Assembly (NCBI GenBank): GCA_023398575.1
Contig: JAEWSC010000080.1
Location: forward strand, 1 to 48,058
Length of the DNA stretch: 48,058 bases
Direction of reading: 5' to 3'
DNA from: Bacillota bacterium
Lineage (GTDB): Bacteria > Bacillota > Clostridia > Christensenellales > Aristaeellaceae
Shown here: positions 15,460 to 24,625 of the stretch, piece by piece
Layout: each line of letters starts with the position of its first letter
Position numbering within the stretch: the first letter of the stretch is position 1
Made by a program: the position numbers and the translations under genes
Notes under the pieces: generated by a model
Seen by the model: the letters and a program-made list of their open reading frames with translations, nothing else
Database searches by the model: none
What the model was told of the DNA's origin: nothing

Positions 15460-16767
15460 TCACTCCTGATTGCTTTCCACCAAAACGGGAATGCCCGCCC
15501 TTACTAAAAAGCGAAGCACTTCCCTTTCCAGTGCACTTTCCCGAATATTTCTGGAAAACACTAAGTTCATTTCATCCCCCAGGCTGACAGCTGCGCAATT
15601 GCACTGACCTGACGATGCACTGCCTAACACAATTTCCACATGGGCGATATGCGAAAGCATCTCTTTGGGAAAAGCAATCGGCCCCAAATTCGTGAGCGTT
15701 GCCGATACACCACTTTCGCCAACCCTTTTAAAGACGCCGTTGATGATCAAATTCTTTAAGAACAGCGGGCTGATGCGGATCAGAATATTCCGCTCAGAGG
15801 CCACATTGGTAGCAACACCAGCCGCCAGGAACTTGCTGTTCAGGTGATAGCGCATAAAGTGGTGTGTTTGCAACAGTACTTCTTCAAACGAGTACTCCCC
15901 CATTCTGGGATCAATGCCAGGATTGATGAAGAAGGAAAAGTTTCGCAGTGTTTGTGATGGAAAGAAATTACGCATGTTGACCGGTACCGACACTTTTACC
16001 GGTGCTTTTTTATCGCGCTTGCCACCTTGTTGCACGTTATAGATCACATAGATCATTACGGAGGTTAGATACTCCGTGATCGTGACCCCATGCTTCTTCG
16101 CTTCATTTTTCAACGCCTGAATGCTGATACGTGCCGCAATCAGATGCAGTGTATGCGGAACTTCACGGGTCGCTGGCAAATGATAGGCAACCGTTTCTTT
16201 GCGCTTGGCGCGATGACTGCAAGGTAAACGCTTGTAAGCATCCTCCACTTCCTGTGGGTCAGGTTCCGCGTTTAAATCCAGAATCCCGTCTGTGGCAGGC
16301 ACCTCGACGCCGCGCCTGCGTAGATATTGCGCCGCCAACGTTTTCATAAAAGCGATTCCGCCGCTGCCGTCACTGATGGCATGAAATACTTCTAAAGAGA
16401 TACGGCAGTCATGATACAATACACGGAAGAGATACCCGCAGTTTTCATTCCAACGCATACGGATGCAGGGATGCCCCTCATCTTTTAAAATGGAAAACGG
16501 CGCATTGTTCTCTTCTAAATAATACCAAAACAACCCTTTACGCAAACGCACCGCAAAAGACGGAAAGCGGGGTAGGATATCATTGACTGCCAGTTGCAGT
16601 GCGACTGGATCAACCGGTTCCAAAAAGGCAACGGACACGCGAAAAAGGCTTGTCCATCGCGAATTTTTGATGGCTGGATACAGCTTACCAGCGTTATCCA
16701 GCTTGAACCAGTTTTTTGCAGCCTTTTTCCCGTTGTTATCCACAGTACGGTTATCATCCTTTCCCAT
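15460..16767 (-). CDS. Condensation/alcohol acetyltransferase-like acyltransferase
   Basis: About 435 residues. It carries the HxxxDG active-site motif (FHAISDGSGG) of the CoA-dependent acyltransferase fold shared by condensation domains, BAHD enzymes and alcohol acetyltransferases. The second-half signature VSVPVNMRNFFP is also present. The donor and acceptor are unknown. I chose the ATG at 16767 (MGKDDNRTV). A TATAAT lies only 13 nt before it (16780-16785), with a weak -35 (TTCCCG, 16803-16808), so the mRNA may be nearly leaderless. The frame stays open to 16866, so the start is uncertain. It is divergent from the hydrolase and coupled to the DUF6320 gene. Confidence 0.75.
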   Translation of the reverse strand: MGKDDNRTVDNNGKKAAKNWFKLDNAGKLYPAIKNSRWTSLFRVSVAFLEPVDPVALQLAVNDILPRFPSFAVRLRKGLFWYYLEENNAPFSILKDEGHPCIRMRWNENCGYLFRVLYHDCRISLEVFHAISDGSGGIAFMKTLAAQYLRRRGVEVPATDGILDLNAEPDPQEVEDAYKRLPCSHRAKRKETVAYHLPATREVPHTLHLIAARISIQALKNEAKKHGVTITEYLTSVMIYVIYNVQQGGKRDKKAPVKVSVPVNMRNFFPSQTLRNFSFFINPGIDPRMGEYSFEEVLLQTHHFMRYHLNSKFLAAGVATNVASERNILIRISPLFLKNLIINGVFKRVGESGVSATLTNLGPIAFPKEMLSHIAHVEIVLGSASSGQCNCAAVSLGDEMNLVFSRNIRESALEREVLRFLVRAGIPVLVESNQE

Positions 16768-16906
16768 GCTGACGGTATGATTATACCATGATTCATAGCC
16801 TTCGGGAAAGCATTTCCATGGAATTTGGTGTCGACTCGTAAAAATTGAAGGATATGCAAATTGCATAGTGAATTAAAATATTACAATCAATTGCCGGGAG
16901 GTTTGT

Positions 16907-17818
16907 ATGCCGACCAGACGGAGCCAGTGGATCATTAACACCTTACGCAGCAACCGTAGCTTATTCAGCAAACTTGGCGACCGCATGATGCAAATTGACG
17001 CACCGCCAGAACGCGTTGCAGGACTCCCTATGCTTGGCACAAGAGGGCGGTCGCTTACAATAGGAAGCATTTCCGCCATTGTTGTATCTCCCAACTGCCT
17101 TATGCAGGATAACACCATCATCATGCACATGCATGGCGGTGCTTATGTATCCGGCGGACTATTGCAAGCCAGAGTTCTGGCTAGCCAGGTCGCTGCATCT
17201 TCTTGCACGAACGTAATTACATTTGCGTACCGGCTGGCGCCAGAATATACATACCCCGCGCAATTAGAAGATGCTTACAGCGTTTATCACTATCTACTGG
17301 AGCAGGGATATGCCCCCGAACGGATAGCCTTGACTGGTGAAAGTGCAGGTGGAAATCTGGCGCTTGCGCTGGTGTTGCGTCTGAAACAAGAGAAAATGCC
17401 TTTGCCCGCATGCATCGCACTATTATCCCCCTGGGGAGATGTTGCACTCACAGGAGAAAGTTACACTACATTGGCAGGCATTGATCCAACGCTGGATATC
17501 CAAACCATTCGTGAAGCAGCTTTGGCTTTCACGGGCGGCGACACATCTTTAATGAGCGATCCTAAAGTTTCGCCGATTCATGCCGATTTTCACGGCTTCC
17601 CACCTGTGCAGATACATGCCGGTACCAGGGAACTGCTGCTCAGTGACGCTGAGACGCTAGCTGCCGCCATGAAGCGTGATGGCGTAGCCGCAACGCTTAT
17701 ATGTTGGGAAGGCATGTGCCATGTGTTTCAGATATTTGGTTTTCCTGAAAGCCGGCTTTCCATGAAAACCATTGGTAAGTTCATCTCGGAGCATCTTTCA
17801 GAAAAGACAGATATTTAG
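16907..17818 (+). CDS. Alpha/beta hydrolase, hormone-sensitive-lipase family
   Basis: 303 residues with GGGAGG before the ATG. Seen: oxyanion-hole motif HMHGGAYVSGG, nucleophile serine in GESAGG, catalytic Asp in the LLLSDAETL segment, and catalytic His in MCHVFQIF. These are the HSL-type esterase/lipase signatures. No signal peptide is seen, so it acts in the cytoplasm. It is divergent from the acyltransferase across 139 nt. Such a hydrolase with the acyltransferase and DUF6320 protein suggests making and breaking of one class of ester (inference). Two genes follow on the same strand. Confidence 0.88.
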   Translation: MPTRRSQWIINTLRSNRSLFSKLGDRMMQIDAPPERVAGLPMLGTRGRSLTIGSISAIVVSPNCLMQDNTIIMHMHGGAYVSGGLLQARVLASQVAASSCTNVITFAYRLAPEYTYPAQLEDAYSVYHYLLEQGYAPERIALTGESAGGNLALALVLRLKQEKMPLPACIALLSPWGDVALTGESYTTLAGIDPTLDIQTIREAALAFTGGDTSLMSDPKVSPIHADFHGFPPVQIHAGTRELLLSDAETLAAAMKRDGVAATLICWEGMCHVFQIFGFPESRLSMKTIGKFISEHLSEKTDI

Positions 17819-17876
17819 TTAATCATTTTTCTAATGGATACATGTGCTATATATTCAAATTGCGAGGTATGGCCAA

Positions 17877-18323
17877 ATGACAAATAGCGAACTGCTGAAC
17901 ACGGCTGACCTCTTGCGGCTGCTCAGAGAAAATGGTGACTTTGCGCAAGCCCTGGAGCATGGAGAGCATGCAATCAATAACCCATCGCTTGTTATGCAGT
18001 TGTTGCTGCATCAAAAAGAAAGTGGGCTGAGCATAGCGCAGATTGCAGACACTGCTATGCTTAGCCAATCCTTTGCATATCAGATTTTCGGTGGGATCAG
18101 AAACCCTGGCCGAAATACGGTGATATGCATCGCATGCGTAATGCACCTGTCTCTAGACAGCGTCCAACGGTTATTGACGCTTTCGCAAAAGGGTGAACTG
18201 TATCCCAGGGTTCGCCGCGATGCCGCCATCATTTTTGCTATTGAACATAATTATTCGCTTATACAGATGGAGGACCTTTTGCAAAAGGCCGGCGAAGCAT
18301 CCATACTTCCAAGGCAAACATAA
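17877..18323 (+). CDS. Helix-turn-helix protein paired with the downstream kinase-like gene
   Basis: 148 residues from the ATG behind GAGGT; the longer frame from 17844 has no site. The centre (GLSIAQIADTAMLSQSFAYQIFGGIRNPGRNTVICIACVM) is an XRE-like helix-turn-helix, with helical flanks. It ends 23 nt before the receptor-kinase-like gene. Small XRE proteins of this shape often precede Hanks-type kinase genes in Clostridia (recalled association). It could be a regulator or a kinase substrate; neither is shown here. Confidence 0.65.
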   Translation: MTNSELLNTADLLRLLRENGDFAQALEHGEHAINNPSLVMQLLLHQKESGLSIAQIADTAMLSQSFAYQIFGGIRNPGRNTVICIACVMHLSLDSVQRLLTLSQKGELYPRVRRDAAIIFAIEHNYSLIQMEDLLQKAGEASILPRQT

Positions 18324-18346
18324 AGTTTATTTCAGGTGATATTGAT

Positions 18347-20257
18347 ATGGATGATTTGCATGCCTTTTTGGCAAAGTATGAGACCAACAATACTTACCCC
18401 ATATTACCGGAGGGGTATCATCAATACTACCATGTTTTATCCTGTTTGAAATCAACAAAACAATCGCAAGTCTATCTTATATCCAGCAAACCGGATGGCT
18501 ATTTATATATTTTACGTGTAGCACCTGTATCAGATCTTCCCAGGCTAAACAAAGAATTCCGGCTTATGCTTATGTTGCATGATAATGCCTTTCCGCATCC
18601 CGTCGCTTGCTTTTCTGATGATAAACATGCCTTTTTGATTCGTGAATATATACCAGGCAGCTCTCTTGCTGATTATGTGGAAAACGCAGAAGCTTTATCA
18701 CCCGCTGAAACGGCACAAATTGCGCAAAAGATTTGTGCCGCGGTTAACAAGCTTCATGCGCTGAATCCACCTGTCATCCACAGGGATATCAAGCCGCAGA
18801 ATATCATTCTTTCTGCAGATGGCTTACTACATCTTGTCGATCTGGATGCAATGCAGGAATTCAACCCCGAAAAACCGCTGGATACCATCGTTATGGGTAC
18901 GGCCGCAACAGCCGCACCGGAGCAGTTTGGCTATAAGCGCTGCGATGCCCGCACGGATGTTTATGGCATAGGAATGCTGATGAAATATCTGCTTACAGGT
19001 GAGTTTGATTTTAACTCCCGTGTTAGCTGGAAAAGAGCAGGCGGCTTATCACGCATTATCCGAAAATGTCTCAGTTTTGATCCCAGCAAGCGGTATCATT
19101 CTGTGAATAAGCTAAGCAAGAAAATATCTCATTACCGCCATCGCACGATAAGATGGACATCTGCTGCCATTTGCGTTGCTTTATTGACGTTTTTCTCCTA
19201 TTGCGTGTTTGAAAACAGAGATGCCCTCTCTGGTTTGGCTTCGGCCTTTTTTCAGATATCGCCCAGAACCGTTCACCACTTCTCATCACCATTGGTGGAG
19301 GCGGCGGCGCGGCTGCAATTGAACCGTCCTGTCGGCAGCATCGCAGAGGAAGAGCTTATCAATATCAGCCAGCTTTATTTGTGCGGGAATATGGCGCTTG
19401 AGCGCTGGGAGGGCGTGGACACATTTGGCGCAGATATTTTTGTAAACGGCAGTATATATGACGAGTACGGCGCTGTTCAAGATTTATCTGATATTAGTTT
19501 CATGCCAAATCTAAGAAGGCTTGCCTTGTATCGCGTAACGCTCACCGATATCAAGCCATTGGAAAAGCTTACGCTTACGCATCTTGCCCTGGCCGGAAAC
19601 AGGATCAAAGATATTTCTCCCCTATCTAGCATTACAACTCTGATGGAGTTGGATATCAGCGATAACCCCATCACAAGCCTTGAGCCATTAAGAAAATGTA
19701 AAATCTTGAAAAAACTGAGTATTGGGGCAACGCTTGTTAAGGATCTTGCTCCACTCGAAAGTTTACCTCTCGAATCTTTGAAAATGTATGACCTGGCATC
19801 TGATACCGATTTTTCCTCGCTTGCCAGCCTTCCCGCTTTAAATGATGTCGGCGCGCGTTTTATGCCACGTTCAGCCGTTGATTTGCTGCTCTCTCATAAA
19901 GACATGAAAGGAATGACTCTCTTTTTCTGTGAAATAGATAGCTTGAAAGACTTTGACGGCATGCGCAATTTGAACAGACTCAATTTGTATGGCAACAGTG
20001 TTGCTGCACTGGATGGCATTGAGAATTTGCCGTCATTGCGGTATTTGGATCTTTACGGTAATAAGATTGGCAGTATCCGTGCACTTTCAGGTCATACAGC
20101 ATTAGAGTGCCTTGTACTGGCCAATAATCCGGTCACCGATCTTGCTCCGCTTATCACCCTGCCAAAACTTCGTGAGCTTACATTATCTCAAGATCAGCAA
20201 GAGGCATCATCCAACATATTGAAAGAATTACCTATACAAATTACGTACATCAAATAG
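18347..20257 (+). CDS. Membrane Ser/Thr kinase-like receptor with C-terminal leucine-rich repeats
   Basis: 636 residues. Residues 25-265 are a Hanks-type kinase domain: E70 in the C-helix, HRDIKPQN (H145, D147, N152), DLD at 165-167 in place of DFG, and the APE at 190-192. The usual ATP-binding Lys is Arg57 (YILRVAP), and the glycine-rich loop is degenerate, so activity may be low or lost. A transmembrane helix spans about 269-288. Residues about 375-636 form at least eight leucine-rich repeats with LxxLxLxxNxI spacing. The likely topology is kinase inside, repeats outside. AGGTGA precedes the ATG. The ligand is unknown. Confidence 0.8.
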   Translation: MDDLHAFLAKYETNNTYPILPEGYHQYYHVLSCLKSTKQSQVYLISSKPDGYLYILRVAPVSDLPRLNKEFRLMLMLHDNAFPHPVACFSDDKHAFLIREYIPGSSLADYVENAEALSPAETAQIAQKICAAVNKLHALNPPVIHRDIKPQNIILSADGLLHLVDLDAMQEFNPEKPLDTIVMGTAATAAPEQFGYKRCDARTDVYGIGMLMKYLLTGEFDFNSRVSWKRAGGLSRIIRKCLSFDPSKRYHSVNKLSKKISHYRHRTIRWTSAAICVALLTFFSYCVFENRDALSGLASAFFQISPRTVHHFSSPLVEAAARLQLNRPVGSIAEEELINISQLYLCGNMALERWEGVDTFGADIFVNGSIYDEYGAVQDLSDISFMPNLRRLALYRVTLTDIKPLEKLTLTHLALAGNRIKDISPLSSITTLMELDISDNPITSLEPLRKCKILKKLSIGATLVKDLAPLESLPLESLKMYDLASDTDFSSLASLPALNDVGARFMPRSAVDLLLSHKDMKGMTLFFCEIDSLKDFDGMRNLNRLNLYGNSVAALDGIENLPSLRYLDLYGNKIGSIRALSGHTALECLVLANNPVTDLAPLITLPKLRELTLSQDQQEASSNILKELPIQITYIK

Positions 20258-20353
20258 CCACAAAGAATGCAATCTGCATAGCACAGAAAGCACTTTTTGC
20301 ATTATACTGATATTCTTAACTACAGCCAAAACGACATTCGGCGCATACAACGA

Positions 20354-20412
20354 CACCGATCCTAATGTGCTCTCCCTCCGGAGTGCATTAAGACCGGTGC
20401 ATTCATTTTATT
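20354..20412 (+). terminator. Long hairpin terminator after the kinase-like gene
   Basis: An imperfect stem runs from CACCGAT and CTAATGTGCTC (from 20354) to GAGTGCATTA and ACCGGTG (to 20399), then CATTCATTTTATTT. It separates the rightward receptor gene from the convergent tcdA gene. Confidence 0.7.
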
Positions 20413-20416
20413 TGGT

Positions 20417-21172
20417 TCAGCGCACACCGCTTAGGTCTCTAATTACTTCACCAGCGATAATCAGACCGGCCACCGCAGGCACAAATGAAATGCTTCCCGG
20501 TACTTGGCGCCGTTTCGTACAGGTTCGCTTTGTTTCCGGCGGGCAGATGCAGTGGTGCTTACAACTGGTTTCTTCCGTTTCAATAGGTTCTCTTGCCTGT
20601 TCCTTGGAGTAAACCACTTTAAGACTTGGAATGCCCCGCTTGCGAAGTTCTGTGCGCATCACACGGGCCAAAGGACAAACGGAAGTATCGTAGATGTCCG
20701 CCACCTCAAAGCGTGTGGGGTCCAATTTGTTGCCGGCGCCCATGCAGCTGATAATGCCTATGCCGACTGCTTTTGCCTTTTCCACCAGCTTTAACTTGGC
20801 GGATACGGTATCGATGGCATCCACCACATAATCATAAGGCGAAAGATCAAAGCTGTCCGCGTTTTCTACTGTGTAAAAGAGCGCAAAATCCTGCCCCTGT
20901 ACTTTGGGGTTAATATCGAGAAGGCGCTCCCGCATGACAGAAACCTTGTCCTTGCCAACAGTTTTGCGTGTTGCAATCAGTTGTCTGTTGATATTGGTCA
21001 GGCATACTTTGTCATCGTCAATTAAATCAATCCGGCCGATTCCACTGCGGGCCAGTGCTTCACAGCAGTATGAACCGACACCGCCTACACCAAACACAGC
21101 CACAGAAGCCTTGCTTAGCTTCTCCATTCCCTCTTTACCCAGCAAAAGCTCCGTTCTGGAAAATTGATTCAA
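20417..21172 (-). CDS. tcdA: tRNA threonylcarbamoyladenosine dehydratase
   Basis: 251 residues of the E1-like/ThiF family: GVGGVGSYCCEALARSGIG (nucleotide binding), LIDDDKVCLTNINRQ, DAIDTVSAKL, and the cysteine-bearing ADIYDTSVCPLARVMR. It uses ATP to cyclise t6A to ct6A at position 37 of ANN-decoding tRNAs. The likely start is a TTG that overlaps the stop of the HD-domain gene (TTGA), with GGGG upstream. A Cys-rich insert (CKHHCICPPETKRTC) near residue 205 could bind a metal. The two genes form an operon. Confidence 0.9.
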   Translation of the reverse strand: MNQFSRTELLLGKEGMEKLSKASVAVFGVGGVGSYCCEALARSGIGRIDLIDDDKVCLTNINRQLIATRKTVGKDKVSVMRERLLDINPKVQGQDFALFYTVENADSFDLSPYDYVVDAIDTVSAKLKLVEKAKAVGIGIISCMGAGNKLDPTRFEVADIYDTSVCPLARVMRTELRKRGIPSLKVVYSKEQAREPIETEETSCKHHCICPPETKRTCTKRRQVPGSISFVPAVAGLIIAGEVIRDLSGVR

Positions 21173-21771
21173 GCGCTTTCCCCGCTTTCCTGGCGGATCA
21201 TATCCATCTTTTCGTTGATTTGGGTCTCATGCACTCGCATTGCTTGAATGGTTCTCTCCAAAAGCTCTTCCAGCGGCCAGCCAAGCATATCCGCACCTTG
21301 TTCAATGACCGGTCGTGAACAGCCAGCGGCAAAGCTTGGTGTCTTGTACTTTTTCAGCAAAGACTTCAGTTCCATATCCATCACAGACTTGGATGGCCGC
21401 ATTCTGGCCGCAGCGCCGATCAACCCTGTAAGCTCGTCCACCGCAAAGAGCACCTTTTCCATCTCATGTTCAGGCTTAATATCAACCGTAATCCCATACG
21501 CATGAGATGCGCAGGCGTGGATGATCTGTTCATCAATGTCTTCAGCCAGCATGATCTCCTGCACCTTTATGCAGTGCTCGTCTGGGTACATTTCAAAATC
21601 AAGGTCGTGCAAAAGCCCCACGATGGACCAAAATCCTTTTTCCTCTTCGTATCCTAACAGCTTTGCGTATTCTTCCATTACGCCTGCTACTGTAAGCGCA
21701 TGCTGCAGATGAAAAGGTTCTTTATTATAGCGCCTGAGCAACGCCCAGGCCTGATCATAGGTCGGCCGCAT
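21169..21771 (-). CDS. HD-domain hydrolase-like protein
   Basis: 200 residues from the ATG behind GGAGG. HD-superfamily metal ligands: H30 in FHLQHALTV, HD in GLLHDLDFEMYPDEH, and H in IHACASHAYG. Relatives are phosphohydrolases of uncertain substrate, often annotated as HDIG-domain proteins. It is co-transcribed with tcdA (overlapping ends), but no pathway link is clear. A TATACT about 30 nt upstream of the ATG may be its -10. Confidence 0.8.
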   Translation of the reverse strand: MRPTYDQAWALLRRYNKEPFHLQHALTVAGVMEEYAKLLGYEEEKGFWSIVGLLHDLDFEMYPDEHCIKVQEIMLAEDIDEQIIHACASHAYGITVDIKPEHEMEKVLFAVDELTGLIGAAARMRPSKSVMDMELKSLLKKYKTPSFAAGCSRPVIEQGADMLGWPLEELLERTIQAMRVHETQINEKMDMIRQESGESA

Positions 21772-21813
21772 GATAATCCTCCAGGCAAAATATTTCACCT
21801 CATAAGTATATAC

Positions 21814-21840
21814 AAAAAAAGAGCTTGTGGAAAGCCCTTC
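21814..21840 (-). terminator. Terminator of the phosphate operon
   Basis: Read leftward: AAGGGCTT pairs with AAGCTCTT around TCCAC, followed by TTTTTTT. It lies immediately after the phoR stop. Confidence 0.75.
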
Positions 21841-23265
21841 TCATGTTTTTTCGCCATTGTCTTTTCCCATGGCATTGGTGGAGGGTTCATCTTCATTGAT
21901 ATTCCAGGGAAATTGTACCGAAAATGTCGTACCCTCGCCCGGCCGGCTTTTCACTTGCAGCATAGCCCCATAGTTTTGAGCGATGTGCTTTACAATGGAA
22001 AGGCCCAAGCCGGTGCCGCCAGTCAGCCGGCTGTGGGATTTGTCAACACGGTAAAAGCGCTCGAAAATGCGCGTTAAATGCTCTTCTTCAATGCCGATGC
22101 CGTTATCCTCCACCGACAAAAAGCAATCACCCATATGAATAACGACTTGGCCGCCCGGTTTGCTATAGCGTATAGCGTTATCCACAAAGTTATAGACAAG
22201 CTCCCATATATCGCGCTGATTTGCCTTTACCTTTCCGGTGCCATCCATGGATACCGTAATGTTTTGCATCCGGGCAAGCGGCTCCAAAGCCTGTGAAACT
22301 TCTCTGGCCAAGGGTTGCAGTTCAATCAATTCAGCCTTTTCCATGAGCTTGCTTTCTGCCTTGGAAAGCCGAAGGATATCATTGATAATGTTTAGCAGCC
22401 TGTCGCTCTCAGTTACAATACGCTTCAAGTATTGCTTTTGTTTGCCCACATCAGATACCATTCCGCTTGCCAACAGCTCCGCAAAGCCTTTAATGGAGGT
22501 AAGCGGCGACTTAAGCTCGTGTGATGCATTGGCCACAAAATCCGAACGGATCTGCTGGGTTTTTTGCACCTCATGAAAATCATACTTCAGCTTCTCGACA
22601 AGGTAGCCGATATTGGATAAAATTGGCTTCACTTCCGGCTCCGCATTGTCCGCATCGTTTTGCAATAGGTTTTCATTCCCTTTGCCAGTGAGCATATTAT
22701 TGATCAACAGCAGCGGACGTGTCACTTTTTTGCTCAAGCGTTCTGCAAAAAAAGGAACCGCGGTAAACACCGCCGCCGCTAAAATAGCGACAACCGGCAA
22801 CAAACGCTTTAGAAAAGACAAGGTTGTGGATAATGGATATGCAAGGCGCAAAACCAAGCCATCATCGATTTTCTGGGCTGCATAAATCGTTTCCATGCTT
22901 GTTGTCTCACTAAGCCGGCTATCCATACCTGTATGGCCTGCCAGCGCTTCCACAATTTCCGGCCTATCGGCGTGGGATTCCATTTCATGGGCATCCACCA
23001 TGCTATCGGCCAGCACTGCGCCACCATTGTCAATCAGCGTCACGCGAAGACTTTCATCGCCTGAAGCGATGTTGCGGACAAGTGACCCATAATCCTTTTC
23101 TTCTGCGGCAGGCATCAAAGTAGATGCCGTCGCAAGCATGGCACGAAGATTACTTTGTACCGTGTCACGCTGCACACTGTTAAACACAAGAACGCAGCCC
23201 AGCAGCATTACCGCAAGGATCGCAAGGGCACCATAATAGCTCAAGCGCTTCACATACCGCTTCAT
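21841..23265 (-). CDS. phoR: Phosphate-regulon sensor histidine kinase PhoR
   Basis: 474 residues. Transmembrane segments lie at about 11-29 and 155-174 around an extracellular sensor region of about 120 residues. A HAMP-like linker follows, then HisKA with the phosphorylated H249 (FVANASHELKSPLTSIKG), and the HATPase domain with N-box VDNAIRYSKPGGQV, DNGIGI, FERFYRVDKSHSR and GGTGLGLSIVKH. It is the partner of the response regulator 10 nt upstream and the last gene of the pst operon. It should sense phosphate shortage through the Pst/PhoU complex. The name rests on context; the architecture is typical of WalK/PhoR kinases. Confidence 0.9.
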   Translation of the reverse strand: MKRYVKRLSYYGALAILAVMLLGCVLVFNSVQRDTVQSNLRAMLATASTLMPAAEEKDYGSLVRNIASGDESLRVTLIDNGGAVLADSMVDAHEMESHADRPEIVEALAGHTGMDSRLSETTSMETIYAAQKIDDGLVLRLAYPLSTTLSFLKRLLPVVAILAAAVFTAVPFFAERLSKKVTRPLLLINNMLTGKGNENLLQNDADNAEPEVKPILSNIGYLVEKLKYDFHEVQKTQQIRSDFVANASHELKSPLTSIKGFAELLASGMVSDVGKQKQYLKRIVTESDRLLNIINDILRLSKAESKLMEKAELIELQPLAREVSQALEPLARMQNITVSMDGTGKVKANQRDIWELVYNFVDNAIRYSKPGGQVVIHMGDCFLSVEDNGIGIEEEHLTRIFERFYRVDKSHSRLTGGTGLGLSIVKHIAQNYGAMLQVKSRPGEGTTFSVQFPWNINEDEPSTNAMGKDNGEKT

Positions 23266-23275
23266 ACTGGCCCCA

Positions 23276-23959
23276 TCATTCCTTCTTCATTCGATAACCA
23301 TAGCCCCGCACAGTTTCAATATATTTGGGATGATCAGCACTGTCACCCAGCTTCATGCGAAGGGATCGTACATGAAAATCCACCGTTCTTGTGGTTTCAC
23401 CGCTGAAATCATATCCCCATACATTCTCCAGCAGCTTATCACGGCTGACCACAAACCCGGCATGGCGGCTTAAGTACTCCAGCAGCTCCAGTTCCTGATG
23501 GGTAAGCTTGATCAATACGCCGTCCTTTTTAACTTCCTTTTTATCAAAATCCATGGTCAGGTCTTGCAGCCGCATGGCGTTTCCACTATCCTCCATGCGC
23601 CGGAGCGCCGCCTTGACCCTGGCCTGCAGCTCCAAGACGCCAAATGGCTTTGTGATATAGTCCTCTGCGCCCATCTCCAAGCCCCGGACTTTATCCAGTT
23701 CCTCACCCTTAGCGGATAGGATAATCACCGGTATGGAAGCAGTATCCGCTGACTCTTTCCAGCTTTTCAATATCGACCAGCCATCCTTGCCGGGAAGCAT
23801 GATATCTAACAATAATAATTGCGGTAGACCTTGCTTCATTTTGTCCTGCAGCCTGTCTGCATTAACAGCCAGCGTCGCCTCATGTCCAGCTGCGGAAAGG
23901 GTGGCGGCTATGAGCTCGCCGATATTTTCATCATCTTCTACAATATATATTTTTGCCAT
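23276..23959 (-). CDS. phoP: Phosphate-regulon response regulator (OmpR/PhoB family)
   Basis: 227 residues. The receiver domain has the acidic pair ED, phosphorylated D52 (LLLLDIMLPGKDGW) and a conserved Lys in ILSAKGEE. The C-terminal winged helix contains LTHQELELLEYLSRHAGFVVSRD, VDFHVRSLRMKLG and IETVRGYGYRMK. GAGGTG precedes the ATG. It lies between phoU and phoR, so it would be controlled with the transporter it regulates. Confidence 0.92.
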   Translation of the reverse strand: MAKIYIVEDDENIGELIAATLSAAGHEATLAVNADRLQDKMKQGLPQLLLLDIMLPGKDGWSILKSWKESADTASIPVIILSAKGEELDKVRGLEMGAEDYITKPFGVLELQARVKAALRRMEDSGNAMRLQDLTMDFDKKEVKKDGVLIKLTHQELELLEYLSRHAGFVVSRDKLLENVWGYDFSGETTRTVDFHVRSLRMKLGDSADHPKYIETVRGYGYRMKKE

Positions 23960-23968
23960 ACTGTCACC

Positions 23969-24625
23969 TCACAGAATCTGTCTGTTCTTATGTTCGCCCG
24001 TTACCGCAAAAATGACCCACTCGGCAATATTTTGCGCATGGTCACCTATGCGTTCCAGGTATTTAGCAATCATCAATTCATCCATTTTCCGGCTGGAACA
24101 GGATGGGTCTATTAGTATATCCTCAATCAGGTCGCCCCGCACCTGCATGAACAGGCGGTCTATTTCATCATCGCTTTGGATCACGGCTTCCGCCAGCATC
24201 GTGTCGCCATTTAGAAATGCATGAATCGCCTCATTGACCATGATTACGCACTTTTCAGCCATGGTATAAAGCTGTGCTGGTCTGGCGTTGGGTTCCTCCC
24301 CCAGGTGAAGCACAATTTCCGCAATGTCCGCGCCTTGATCGCAGATTCGTTCCATATCCGTAATCATCTTTAAAGCCGTTGAGATGACGCGCAGGTCTTT
24401 TGCCACCGGCTGCTCGGATAAAAGAATCAGCAGGGACTTCCGTTCGATGGAAAGCTCCAGTTCATCGGCAATATGATCGTTCTCATATACCTGACGGGCC
24501 AGGGTTTGGCTGCCGGTGCGCAGCGCTTCCATGGCATTGGACAGCGTATCCTCGATAAACTGACTCATGCGTTTTAACTCTTCATTCAATTCCTGCATTT
24601 CCCTTTGGAACTTGCTGCGCATCAT
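23969..24625 (-). CDS. phoU: Phosphate signalling protein PhoU
   Basis: 218 residues, two PhoU helical repeats. Seen: FQREMQELNEELKRMSQFIE at the start, DLRVISTALKMITDMERICDQGADIAE in the first repeat, and YLERIGDHAQNIAEWVIF in the second, with the conserved E/D metal-binding clusters. It couples the Pst transporter to PhoR and restrains phosphate uptake. The ATG overlaps the pstB stop (ATGA), and GGGGAGG lies upstream. Confidence 0.94.
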   Translation of the reverse strand: MMRSKFQREMQELNEELKRMSQFIEDTLSNAMEALRTGSQTLARQVYENDHIADELELSIERKSLLILLSEQPVAKDLRVISTALKMITDMERICDQGADIAEIVLHLGEEPNARPAQLYTMAEKCVIMVNEAIHAFLNGDTMLAEAVIQSDDEIDRLFMQVRGDLIEDILIDPSCSSRKMDELMIAKYLERIGDHAQNIAEWVIFAVTGEHKNRQIL

